Below, one piece after another: positions 1 to 6,386 of a DNA stretch of 8,574 nt. Position numbers and translations under genes: made by a program. The stretch's first letter is position 1. Each line of letters opens with the position of its first letter. The notes under the pieces were generated by a model. That model was not told where the DNA came from and did no database searches. It saw only the letters and a list, made by a program, of their open reading frames with translations. This DNA comes from Pseudomonadota bacterium (GTDB lineage Bacteria; Desulfobacterota; Desulfovibrionia; Desulfovibrionales; Desulfovibrionaceae), in contig JAFABC010000119.1 in assembly GCA_023426275.1 (NCBI GenBank), positions 1 to 8,574 of the forward strand. Reading direction: 5' to 3'.

Positions 1-40
1 GGTGGGGCCCCCACCCCCCCCGGCCGGGTGCCATGGGGGT

Positions 41-83
41 CCGGGGGGTTTATCCCCCCCGGCCACCGGAGGCGGCTTCCGGT
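41..83 (-). other. Two GC-rich stem-loops just downstream of the glycosyltransferase stop
   Basis: Reading on the minus strand past the TAG at 84-86, ACCGGA (65-70) pairs with TCCGGT (78-83), and an 8-bp stem CCGGGGGG (41-48) pairs with CCCCCCGG (55-62). Neither is followed by a T-tract on the minus strand, so they are not classical intrinsic terminators. They may still cause pausing or protect the 3' end. A further near-perfect palindrome occupies bases 1-15. No gene is visible in 1-83. Confidence 0.35.
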
Positions 84-1025
84 CTAGCGGCGCAGGGCGT
101 CGCGGACGAACCGGGCGCATTGCACGAGCATGCCCCAGGCGTAGCAGGGGGGGTGCAGGGCGAAATAAGCCCGCCGTTTGAGCGGGATATCCAGAAACAC
201 GGCGAAATTGGCCAGCGTCAGGATCGGGGTCAGCGCGGCGAGGCACAAGGCGGCCGGCACGGCACGGACCACGCCGAGCTTGCGGGCCAGACTTTTGCCA
301 AGCTCCGTCAGACTGGCCGCATGCCAGGACAGGCGGTATTTTTCCGGCCGCACGAGATGCGCCACCACCGGAGCCGGGGTGTAGTGGACCGGAAAGCCCA
401 GGGTCAGGGCCTGCCGGTAAAACATGGTTTCCTCGCCGTAGCGCACCTCCAGGCCGCGCACGCCCAGTTCCGGATCAAACCCGCCCACGGCCTCGAACAC
501 GTCTTTATGGGTCATGAAATTGCAGCCGATCAGGATGCAGTGCCGCCACGGCAGGCGCACCACCCGGTCGCCCTGCCAGAACCGACCGAGATCGCCGGGC
601 AGCCAGCGGGGCGGCGGCGTCAGGTAAAACGGGACATAGGGGCCGCCGAACACGCCCGGTTCCGGGTGTGCGGCGATAAATTCGAGGATCGCGTCCATCC
701 AGCCGGGTTCGGCCAGGGCGTCGTCGTCCAGATAGGCCAGCCACGGGGTCCGGCTGGCCCGGGCGCCGGCGTTTCTGGCGTGGCTGAGGCCAAGTTGTGT
801 TTCCTCGAGGCGTTCCAGGACATAGGGGGCCGTGGCGGCCTGCCGGGCCACCACGGCGGCGGTTTCGTCCGTGGAGGCGTTGTCGACCACCAGCACGCGC
901 CAGCGGGTCGGATCGGCCGTCTGCCTGTCCAGGGCCTCCAGACAGCGGGACAGGATCGGGCCTCGGTTGTGGGTGCACACCACCACGGTGACCAGGGGGG
1001 AGCCGGCGGTCGGCGCGTTGGGCAT
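84..1025 (-). CDS. Family 2 glycosyltransferase (GT-A fold), probably membrane-associated
   Basis: This 313-residue protein is a family 2 glycosyltransferase that probably moves a sugar from a nucleotide-sugar donor onto a glycan or lipid acceptor at the cytoplasmic face of the inner membrane. The sequence shows an N-terminal strand VVVCTHNR (residues 14-21), a nucleotide-binding VVDNAS (46-51), an LDDDA metal-binding motif (99-103, DXD type), a GGFD segment (181-184) and GEET (197-200), which sits where the family's catalytic acid is expected. A hydrophobic stretch at about 254-278 may anchor it to the membrane. The ATG start is supported by AGGAGA four bases upstream (1030-1035 on the minus strand). 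It diverges from the three-gene glycan operon starting at 1219, which supports a role in the same pathway. Donor and acceptor cannot be read from sequence. The family call is firm; the substrate is unknown. Confidence 0.93.
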   Translation of the reverse strand: MPNAPTAGSPLVTVVVCTHNRGPILSRCLEALDRQTADPTRWRVLVVDNASTDETAAVVARQAATAPYVLERLEETQLGLSHARNAGARASRTPWLAYLDDDALAEPGWMDAILEFIAAHPEPGVFGGPYVPFYLTPPPRWLPGDLGRFWQGDRVVRLPWRHCILIGCNFMTHKDVFEAVGGFDPELGVRGLEVRYGEETMFYRQALTLGFPVHYTPAPVVAHLVRPEKYRLSWHAASLTELGKSLARKLGVVRAVPAALCLAALTPILTLANFAVFLDIPLKRRAYFALHPPCYAWGMLVQCARFVRDALRR

Positions 1026-1082
1026 GGAATCTCCTAAAAAACTTGCCGCAGGGCGGACCCTGGGCTAAAGCTCCGGAAACCG

Positions 1083-1104
1083 GGCGTCAAAACGCCGTTT
1101 TTTT
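1083..1104 (+). terminator. Terminator-like hairpin with T7 tract, possible attenuator
   Basis: GGCGT (1083-1087) pairs with ACGCC (1092-1096) around a CAAA loop. One G later comes an uninterrupted run of seven T (1098-1104). This has the shape of a short plus-strand intrinsic terminator. It sits upstream of the operon and beyond the start of the divergent gene, so it could attenuate the operon leader or stop antisense transcripts. The stem is only five pairs, so its strength is doubtful. Confidence 0.4.
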
Positions 1105-1207
1105 GTCTCTGGCGGCGCGAGGGTGCCTTTTCTTGCCGGCAGCGGCAAGCATCCCGCCGAAAACGGGGCGCCGTTGTCCGATCCGTTTTGCAACCACCGT
1201 CCGCATC

Positions 1208-1213
1208 AGGGGA
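1208..1213 (+). promoter_or_regulatory. Ribosome binding site that fixes the start at 1219
   Basis: AGGGGA lies five bases before the ATG at 1219. The open frame extends upstream to an ATG at 1123, but those 32 residues do not resemble a glycosyltransferase N-terminus, whereas MKVIIQIPCYNE at 1219 is the expected family start. Confidence 0.75.
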
Positions 1214-1218
1214 ATCGC

Positions 1219-2187
1219 ATGAAGGTCATTATTCAAATCCCCTGCTACAACGAGGCGCGGACCCTGCCGGAAACGCTTGCCTGTTTGCCCCGGAGCCTGC
1301 CGGGCGTGGATGTCGTGGAATGGCTGGTCGTGGACGACGGCAGCCAGGACGGCACGGCCGACGTGGCCCGGGACTGCGGCGTGGACCATGTCGTGGTGCT
1401 GCACAAGAACTGCGGTCTGGCCACGGCCTTTGAAACCGGTCTGGCCGCCTGCCTGGAGCGCGGGGCGGACATCATCGTCAACACTGACGCCGACAACCAG
1501 TATCGGGCCGAGGCCATCCCCGCCCTGGTGCAACCCATTCTCGACGGTCGGGCCGATTACGTCGTGGGCGCGCGGGCCATCGGCCACATCGAACATTTTT
1601 CCGCCATCAAGAAGCTGTTGCAGCGTTGCGGCAGTCTGGTCGTCCGGCTGGCCAGCGGCACGGACGTGCCCGACGCCACCAGCGGCTTTCGGGCCGTTTC
1701 CCGGGCCGCCGCCCAGGAACTGCGGGTCTTCAACCGCTACACCTACACCCTGGAAACACTGATCGAGGCCGGGCAGAAGGGCCTGCGCGTGGCCTGGACC
1801 CCGGTGGAGATCAACCCGCCGACCAGACCGTCCCGGCTGATGCGCAGCATTCCCGAATACGTGTTCCGGTCCATGTCCACGATTGTGCGCGTCTTCGTGA
1901 TCTACCGGCCGTTTCGGTTTTTTTGCGTCTGCGGCCTGCTGGTGCTGGCCCTGGGGCTGCTTTTGGCCCTGCGGTTTCTCTGGGTGTATGTCCAGGGCGT
2001 TGGCGGCCATGTCCAGTCCCTGGTCATTTCCGGCATTTTATGCGGCGCGGGTCTGCAAATCATCATGACGGGGTTTGTGGCCGACCTGCTCAGCGTCAAC
2101 CGCCGCATGTTGGAATCCCTGCAAAAGCAGGTCAAATCCCTGACCGAACAGGTGCGGGACAACGACTCCCATGCGCGTCCTGATTGA
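1219..2187 (+). CDS. Family 2 glycosyltransferase with two C-terminal membrane helices (DPM1-like)
   Basis: The 322-residue protein opens with IIQIPCYNE (4-12), followed by VVDDGSQDGT (37-46) and NTDADNQY (88-95), whose DAD is the metal/nucleotide-sugar site. This is the layout of dolichol-phosphate-mannose-synthase-like family 2 enzymes, which typically charge a polyprenyl phosphate with one sugar. Two hydrophobic segments (about 232-260 and 265-290) anchor it in the inner membrane, and a polar, possibly coiled tail follows (about 292-322). It is the first gene of a three-gene operon, and its last 17 bases overlap the next gene. A polytopic membrane protein two genes downstream could use the lipid-linked sugar; that link is inferred. 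I chose the start at 1219 rather than 1123 because of the ribosome site and the family N-terminus. Family firm; sugar and acceptor unknown. Confidence 0.92.
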   Translation: MKVIIQIPCYNEARTLPETLACLPRSLPGVDVVEWLVVDDGSQDGTADVARDCGVDHVVVLHKNCGLATAFETGLAACLERGADIIVNTDADNQYRAEAIPALVQPILDGRADYVVGARAIGHIEHFSAIKKLLQRCGSLVVRLASGTDVPDATSGFRAVSRAAAQELRVFNRYTYTLETLIEAGQKGLRVAWTPVEINPPTRPSRLMRSIPEYVFRSMSTIVRVFVIYRPFRFFCVCGLLVLALGLLLALRFLWVYVQGVGGHVQSLVISGILCGAGLQIIMTGFVADLLSVNRRMLESLQKQVKSLTEQVRDNDSHARPD

Positions 2188-3202
2188 TCTGCAACATCCG
2201 GCCGAGCTGCACGTTTTCAAGAATCTGGTCCGGCTGCTGCGGGAAGCCGGCCATGTGGTGCTGCTGACCGGCCGCGACAAGGATATCCTGGTGGATCTGG
2301 CCCGGGCCATGGGCGAGGACGTCACGGTGTTCGGCCGGGCGGGCAAGGGCTGGTGGCGGCTGGGACTCGAGCTCGTCTACCGGCAGGCGCGCCTTGCCGG
2401 CATCATCCGCCGCTTTCGTCCGGACGTCATTGCGGCCGTGGGCGGGGCCTTCGTCTCTTTTCCGGGGCGGCTTTTCGGCGTGCCCGTGCACATTTTCTAC
2501 GATACCGAGCACGCCCGCGTGGCCAATATGCTCGCCTATCCCTTTGCCGCGGGCATCCATGTGCCCGACTGCTACAACCGGCCCATCCGTCAGCCCCATG
2601 ACGTCTACCCGGGCTATCACGCCCTGGCCTACCTGCATCCGAACCGGTTTACGCCCGACCCGGCCGTGCCCGCCGCCCTGGGCTTGCACCCGGACGCGCC
2701 CTATGCGGTGGTGCGTTACGTGGCCTGGGAAGCGGGGCATGATATCGGCCTGCACGGCCTGTCCCAGCAGGCCCGGGTGGAAGCGGTGCGCCGGCTGGCC
2801 CGGCACGGCCGGGTGCTGGTGTCGGTGGAGGGCGCCTTGCCCGAGGCGCTGGAGCCGTACCGCTGTTCGGTGCCGGTGCAGCACATGCACGACCTGCTCG
2901 CCTTTGCCAGCCTGACCTTTGGCGAAAGCGCCACCATGGCCTCGGAAGGGGCCGTGCTCGGCGTGCCCGGGGTCTATGTCGATCCGGTGGGGCGGGGCTA
3001 CACGGACGATCTGGAGCGCCGCTACGGTCTGGTTCGCAACTTTCACCCCGAGCGGGAGCGTGAGGCCATCGAGACCGCCGAAAGCCTGTTTGCCGCCCAT
3101 GACCGGGCGGGCTTCCAGGCCGTCCGACAGCGGATGCTGTCGGAAAAAATCGATGTCACCGCCCATATGTTGCGCATTGTGACCGCTGCCGGAGCATCCT
3201 GA
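2171..3202 (+). CDS. DUF354 family protein, GT-B-like, surface-glycan associated
   Basis: The 343-residue protein matches the DUF354 pattern as I know it. It shows an N-terminal VLIDLQHPAELHVFKNL (3-19), RDKD (35-38), RPDVIAAVGGAF (83-94), FYDTEHA (109-115), YPGYHALAYLHPNRFTPD (146-163), a VRYVAWEAGHD segment (181-191), MHDLLAFA (239-246), GESATMASEGAVLGVPG (251-267) and GRGYTDD (274-280). The family resembles GT-B-fold enzymes such as UDP-GlcNAc 2-epimerase and is usually found in polysaccharide clusters, but its reaction is not established to my knowledge. No signal peptide or membrane helix is visible, so it is probably cytoplasmic or peripheral. The ATG overlaps the upstream gene by 17 bases and lacks a strong ribosome site, which suggests translational coupling. 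Length is typical and no key segment appears missing. Confidence 0.9.
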   Translation: MRVLIDLQHPAELHVFKNLVRLLREAGHVVLLTGRDKDILVDLARAMGEDVTVFGRAGKGWWRLGLELVYRQARLAGIIRRFRPDVIAAVGGAFVSFPGRLFGVPVHIFYDTEHARVANMLAYPFAAGIHVPDCYNRPIRQPHDVYPGYHALAYLHPNRFTPDPAVPAALGLHPDAPYAVVRYVAWEAGHDIGLHGLSQQARVEAVRRLARHGRVLVSVEGALPEALEPYRCSVPVQHMHDLLAFASLTFGESATMASEGAVLGVPGVYVDPVGRGYTDDLERRYGLVRNFHPEREREAIETAESLFAAHDRAGFQAVRQRMLSEKIDVTAHMLRIVTAAGAS

Positions 3203-3204
3203 GC

Positions 3205-4704
3205 ATGCTGTCCCGGGTGGCGCACGATCCGCGCTGGCAAAATATCGGTCTGGCCCTGGTCATGCTCGCGACCGGCCTGCTGCTTTTGGCCGTGAGCGAG
3301 CGGATTCCCGTGGGCAATGGTCTGGGTTTCGACGGGGCTGAATATGGCTCCTGGGCCATGCATTTCGACGACGTGCTGGCCGGCCGGATTCCCCTGACCG
3401 CCTACCGGACCATGCGATTGCTGCCGAGCGCCCTGGCGTACGGCGTTCTGCATCTGCTCGGGGCGGCCATGACGCCGCAAAACGTCATCCGGTTTTTCGA
3501 GGCCTTCAATCTCCTTCTCTTGTGTCTGGCCGCCTTCGCCTGGGGGCGCGTGGCCGATCTGGCCGGCCTGGACCGTCAGGGCAAGTGGTTCGGGTTTCTG
3601 GCCTTGTTCGCCAACCACGCCGTGCTCAAGTTCAACTTTTACTATCCCGTGCTGACGGACGTTTCGGGCTATGCCTGTGCGGTGTTCGTCTTGTGGGCCT
3701 ATCTGGCCGACCGGCCCGTGATTTTGCTGGCCGTGTTGGCGGCGGGGGCTTTTTGCTGGCCGACACTGCCGGTGTACGCGGGCATTGCCCTGCTTTTTCC
3801 CCGACGCGATCAGACGCCCGGCCGGCCGTGCCCGACCTGCGGCTGCATTGCCGGGCTGCTGGCCGCGGCCGGCTACGGCCTGCTGGCGGTCCGGCCTCTC
3901 ACGGCGGTGGCGCCGTTTTATCCGCTGGCCGTGGCCGTGGTCATGGCCTACCTCGGTCTGGCCGCCTTTGCGTTGTTCGCCTCTCCCTACCGCGTCGGTC
4001 CCATGCTGCGCCGGGCCGTTTCACCCGTCCGGCTGGTCGGGCTGGCCGTGGCCGTGGCCGCGCTTTTCCTGGCCCGGTCCTGGCTGGGAACGCACATGGC
4101 CCAGGCCCGCAGCAGCGGCTTCAATCTGCCCTTGTCGCAAATGCTCTGGCAGTACCTGCGCACCACCTGCATCCCGCTGTCCACGCGCTTCCCCGGGGAA
4201 TTCCTGGTGGCGCACACGCTTTACTTCGGTCCGGCCTTTTTCTTCCTGGCCCTGTTTCCCCGGCGGGCGGCGGCGGCGGCCGGACGTTTCGGCCTGGGGT
4301 TCCTGCTGCTGGTGGGCGTGGCCGTGGGGCACGCCATCATGCCGCTTTCCCGGCAATGGCTGGCCGGCTGGCCGGTGTTGGTGCTGGTGCTGGCCTCCGC
4401 GCTGCGCGGCCTGCCGTTGTCGCGCGGCTTCTGGGTCTGCTTCACACTGTTGTCCTTGTTCGTGTCCAAGGTCTGGCTGCTTTTTAACGTCTCGCCCCTG
4501 CCGGGCGCGGATGGCCGCAGCCTGGATTGGGTGCCGCGATTTTCCTTCGAACTGTACGTGTCCAGCACGGGCCGCTGGATGTCCTTTCCCTGGTATCTCA
4601 GCCAGGCCGCGCTGCTCGGCGTCTTCTTTCTCTGCTTCCTTTGGTACTTCCATCAAAAAAGAACGGACGCCCGCCAGCCGTTGAGGCTGCCGGGCGTCCG
4701 GTGA
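3205..4704 (+). CDS. Polytopic inner-membrane protein, possible GT-C-type glycosyltransferase
   Basis: This 499-residue protein is largely hydrophobic, with about ten to twelve predicted membrane segments (for example 15-31, 100-113, 155-167, 172-196, 212-229, 238-259, 276-291, 338-352, 363-379, 388-400, 409-427 and 464-481). After the first helix comes an acidic loop with FDGAEYGSW (42-50), and a further loop carries YYPVLTDVSG (146-155). Acidic residues in the first outer loop are characteristic of GT-C enzymes that use lipid-phosphate-linked sugars, so such a role is plausible, but no motif proves it. The start is two bases after the previous stop, with GGAG (3191-3194) ahead of it. The preceding DPM1-like enzyme could supply its donor. 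The last codons (RTDARQPLRLPGVR) are encoded by a perfect inverted repeat that also looks like the terminator of the convergent gene. An O-antigen ligase or flippase is less likely but not excluded. Confidence 0.85.
   Translation: MLSRVAHDPRWQNIGLALVMLATGLLLLAVSERIPVGNGLGFDGAEYGSWAMHFDDVLAGRIPLTAYRTMRLLPSALAYGVLHLLGAAMTPQNVIRFFEAFNLLLLCLAAFAWGRVADLAGLDRQGKWFGFLALFANHAVLKFNFYYPVLTDVSGYACAVFVLWAYLADRPVILLAVLAAGAFCWPTLPVYAGIALLFPRRDQTPGRPCPTCGCIAGLLAAAGYGLLAVRPLTAVAPFYPLAVAVVMAYLGLAAFALFASPYRVGPMLRRAVSPVRLVGLAVAVAALFLARSWLGTHMAQARSSGFNLPLSQMLWQYLRTTCIPLSTRFPGEFLVAHTLYFGPAFFFLALFPRRAAAAAGRFGLGFLLLVGVAVGHAIMPLSRQWLAGWPVLVLVLASALRGLPLSRGFWVCFTLLSLFVSKVWLLFNVSPLPGADGRSLDWVPRFSFELYVSSTGRWMSFPWYLSQAALLGVFFLCFLWYFHQKRTDARQPLRLPGVR
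4655..4700 (-). terminator. Strong intrinsic terminator of the convergent RTX gene, inside the neighbour's coding end
   Basis: CGGACGCCCG (4664-4673) is perfectly complementary to CGGGCGTCCG (4691-4700). Inside, after one C:C mismatch, CAGCC (4675-4679) pairs with GGCTG (4685-4689). On the minus strand the stem is followed by TTCTTTTTT (4663-4655). It therefore reads as an intrinsic terminator for the minus-strand gene ending at 4749. The plus side lacks a T-tract, so it is not bidirectional by this criterion. The whole hairpin lies within codons of the plus-strand membrane-protein gene. Confidence 0.8.
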
Positions 4705-4716
4705 TGTCGCGTTGTT

Positions 4717-4738
4717 GCGAAGCGGCGTGACGCTTCGC
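4717..4738. other. Inverted repeat between convergent stop codons
   Basis: GCGAAGCG (4717-4724) and CGCTTCGC (4731-4738) form an 8-bp perfect stem around a six-base loop, in the 44-base gap between the two stop codons. No T-tract follows on either strand. It may be a 3'-end stabilising hairpin for either transcript. Confidence 0.5.
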
Positions 4739-4748
4739 GGCAGGCAAA

Positions 4749-6200
4749 TTAGACGAAGTCGATGTTGTGGGTGGTGAGCAGGGAGACCTCCGACGGGGTC
4801 AGGCCGCCGATCAGGGTCATACCGGAGCTGAAATCGCCGTCCGCATCGTAGATGATGTCGCCGGTGTCCGAAGCGATGGCCAGCACCGCGTGGTGGTCGG
4901 TCAGGGTGGACACGTTGAGGGAGGCGATGTTGTCGAAGGTGTCCACGATCACGTAGTTGTCCCAGGTCGTGGCCTTGGCCACGTCGGCGGCGTTGTCGAT
5001 ATGGGCCGAACCGCTCTTGTAGGACGAGTAGGTGTCCGTGTCGAACTGCAGGATGTCGCCGCTGCTTCCGGCGGTGAAGTCCGAAATGACATTGGCGTCG
5101 GCGTCGGACGTGATGCCGTGGAACACGAAGGTATCCTGGCCGTCGCCGCCGATCAGGATGTCGTGGCCCTTGCCGCTGTTGATGATGTCGTTGCCGGAGC
5201 CGCCGGTGATCTCGTCGCCGTAGGACGACCCCGTGATGTGGGTGTCGTAGGTGAACCCGCTCAGGTCGATCTTGGTGATGGTGCCGGAGTGGGACGTGCC
5301 GTTGGAATCGACGATGCTGACGGTGGTGGAACCGTCGCTGACCGTGGGCGAATCCCCGAGCACGATGGAGGCGTCGGACCAGGACCCGGACAGGTGCAGG
5401 ATGTCCGAGGCGTCCGCCTGGGCGTAGTGGGTGGCCGAGGTGGTGGTGGACGACGTGGACGTGCTGTCGGTCGTGGTCGTCGTTGACGTGGACGTGGACG
5501 TGCTGTCGGTGGTGGTCGTCGAATCGGTGGTGGTCGACGAGTCGTCCGAGGTGTCGGGGAGACCGTAGGTCAGGATGTAGCTCAGGGGGTCGGTGCCCGC
5601 CATGGCCAGAAACAGGGGGATCTGGTCGGAGGACAGCAAGGTCGTGCCGGCGGCGACCTGGTCGTAGAACGCGTCGTTGTCGAAGCCGTCGATGGGCGAC
5701 AGATCCTGCAGCCAGCCGAAATGCTGGTAATCGGTCAGGGGATCGCTGCCGGTGACGACCATGAGCTTGATGGCGTCGTCACTGGTCCAATCCGTCTTGC
5801 CCATGAAGGCTTCCTTGTTGAGGAGCTCGGCTTTCTGCTCGGCGTAGTAGCTGGTGTCGAAGTATTCGCTGGGATCGAGGCCCATGGCCGCGCCAAAGAG
5901 TTCGTAATGGGTCACCGGGTCGATGCCCGAGGCCTCCATGAGCATTTTGACGGCCGAGGTCGACAGGCCGGTGGCGTCGGCGACTTCGCTGAGGTAATAG
6001 GAGACATCGAAGCCGGCGCTGGGATCGAGGCCTTCCTTCCAGCCGCTTTCGACGAAATGCTGTTCAACGGTCTTGCCTTCCTCGGACAGGGCGGTCAGCA
6101 GGGCCTGGGTGGTGGTGATGGAGCTGTCCGGGTTGAGCTCCTGGATAAGGCTGAGTTCTTGTTGAAGATAATAATCTTGATCGAGCCACAAACTGCTCAT
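4749..6200 (-). CDS. RTX-type secreted surface protein with YY/HY repeats and Ser/Thr linker
   Basis: The 483-residue protein has no signal peptide and looks like a type I secretion substrate. It begins with four degenerate repeats of about 50-60 residues (1-63, 64-113, 114-172, 173-216), patterned FD..YY ... HY..fG...GL.P. A linker made almost only of Ser, Thr and Asp follows (about 217-258). The C-terminal half carries three RTX calcium-binding nonapeptides (GGSGNDIIN, then GKGHDILI, then GGDGQDTFVF, about 333-360), a VISDFTAGSSGDILQFD segment typical of RTX C-terminal domains (371-387), and a short hydrophobic end NIDFV. The start at 6200 is preferred over an in-frame ATG at 6290 because GGAGG lies six bases upstream and the extra 30 residues are Arg/Pro-rich filler. 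No transporter genes for type I secretion are visible here. The gene at 7142 shares the repeat module. Adhesin, matrix or surface-layer accessory roles are all possible. Confidence 0.9.
   Translation of the reverse strand: MSSLWLDQDYYLQQELSLIQELNPDSSITTTQALLTALSEEGKTVEQHFVESGWKEGLDPSAGFDVSYYLSEVADATGLSTSAVKMLMEASGIDPVTHYELFGAAMGLDPSEYFDTSYYAEQKAELLNKEAFMGKTDWTSDDAIKLMVVTGSDPLTDYQHFGWLQDLSPIDGFDNDAFYDQVAAGTTLLSSDQIPLFLAMAGTDPLSYILTYGLPDTSDDSSTTTDSTTTTDSTSTSTSTTTTTDSTSTSSTTTSATHYAQADASDILHLSGSWSDASIVLGDSPTVSDGSTTVSIVDSNGTSHSGTITKIDLSGFTYDTHITGSSYGDEITGGSGNDIINSGKGHDILIGGDGQDTFVFHGITSDADANVISDFTAGSSGDILQFDTDTYSSYKSGSAHIDNAADVAKATTWDNYVIVDTFDNIASLNVSTLTDHHAVLAIASDTGDIIYDADGDFSSGMTLIGGLTPSEVSLLTTHNIDFV
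5427..5552 (-). repeat. Low-complexity Ser/Thr-coding tract with 39-bp-period direct repeat
   Basis: The tract encodes the Ser/Thr/Asp linker of the RTX protein. Inside it a 31-base segment at 5452-5482 recurs at 5491-5521 with a single difference, a period of 39 bases or 13 codons. The period is a multiple of three, so gain or loss of units keeps the frame. Such tracts are prone to slippage or recombination. Confidence 0.8.
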
Positions 6201-6206
6201 GGATTT

Positions 6207-6211
6207 CCTCC
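6207..6211 (-). promoter_or_regulatory. Ribosome binding site deciding the RTX gene start
   Basis: On the minus strand GGAGG ends six bases before the ATG at 6200-6198. This selects MSSLWLDQDYY as the N-terminus over the upstream in-frame ATG at 6290. Confidence 0.8.
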
Positions 6212-6307
6212 GATTGCCCGTCCGGTCTTCGGATGCGGGCGCGGGCGTACCCCTGCGGCCTGGTCGCTGGAGTGCGTCATGCCGAAGCAACGGCCATTTA
6301 GCCGTGT

Positions 6308-6336
6308 AAAATAATCTATTTTTGCAAAAAAATCAA
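6308..6336 (-). promoter_or_regulatory. Candidate sigma70-type promoter of the RTX gene in an AT-rich island
   Basis: On the minus strand TTGATT (6336-6331) is followed after exactly 17 bases by TATTTT (6313-6308), each matching the consensus at four of six positions. It would give a leader of roughly 100 bases before the ATG at 6200. The surrounding 6304-6385 is strikingly AT-rich for this window, which supports a regulatory role. Purely sequence-based. Confidence 0.5.
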
Positions 6337-6359
6337 GAAAAGGAATACAACAAACACAA

Positions 6360-6385
6360 CCCCTTTCTCTTTTTTCAGAAATGGG
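6360..6385 (-). terminator. Possible weak terminator of the small exported protein gene
   Basis: CCCCTTTCT (6360-6368) pairs with AGAAATGGG (6377-6385) with one mismatch around an 8-base loop. It lies directly after the stop codon at 6387-6389 on the minus strand. The following minus-strand sequence is T-rich but interrupted (TTGTGTTTGTTG), so termination may be partial and read-through into the RTX gene is possible. Confidence 0.4.
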
Positions 6386-6386
6386 A

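Larger units (their letters stand above)
1026..1218. promoter_or_regulatory. Divergent intergenic region between the two glycosyltransferase transcription units
   Basis: These 193 bases lie between the minus-strand gene starting at 1025 and the plus-strand operon starting at 1219, so promoters for both directions should be here. A weak minus-strand candidate is TTGACG (1085-1090) with a 17-base gap to TAGCCC (1062-1067); its -10 box is poor. No convincing plus-strand promoter was seen. Small inverted repeats occur at 1049-1062 (CAGGG/CCCTG), 1083-1096 and 1132-1149 (CTTGCC/GGCAAG). Confidence 0.5.

Noticed and set aside
33..1037. 334-codon plus-strand open frame opposite the first glycosyltransferase
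   Set aside because: Its protein is Gly/His/Gln/Arg-rich without motifs, and the opposite strand encodes an intact family 2 glycosyltransferase with a ribosome site. Long antisense frames are expected in GC-rich codon-biased DNA.
1123..1218. Longer N-terminus for the second glycosyltransferase starting at 1123
   Set aside because: The extra 32 residues precede the canonical family start and include the leader hairpin sequence; the ribosome site at 1208-1213 marks 1219.
1087..2010. 307-codon minus-strand open frame opposite the second glycosyltransferase
   Set aside because: Antisense shadow of a clear GT2 gene, with no domain and no convincing ribosome site.
2132..3166. 344-codon minus-strand open frame opposite the DUF354 gene
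   Set aside because: Low-complexity His/Gly/Gln composition and no recognisable domain, while the plus strand carries the full DUF354 pattern.
5427..5552. CRISPR-like or minisatellite array
   Set aside because: The repeats lie within a coding Ser/Thr linker, have no spacer structure and keep the reading frame.
4767..6314. Plus-strand open frames (4767-5486, 5721-6314) opposite the RTX gene
   Set aside because: Val/Gly/Asp-rich shadows of the RTX and repeat codons on the minus strand.
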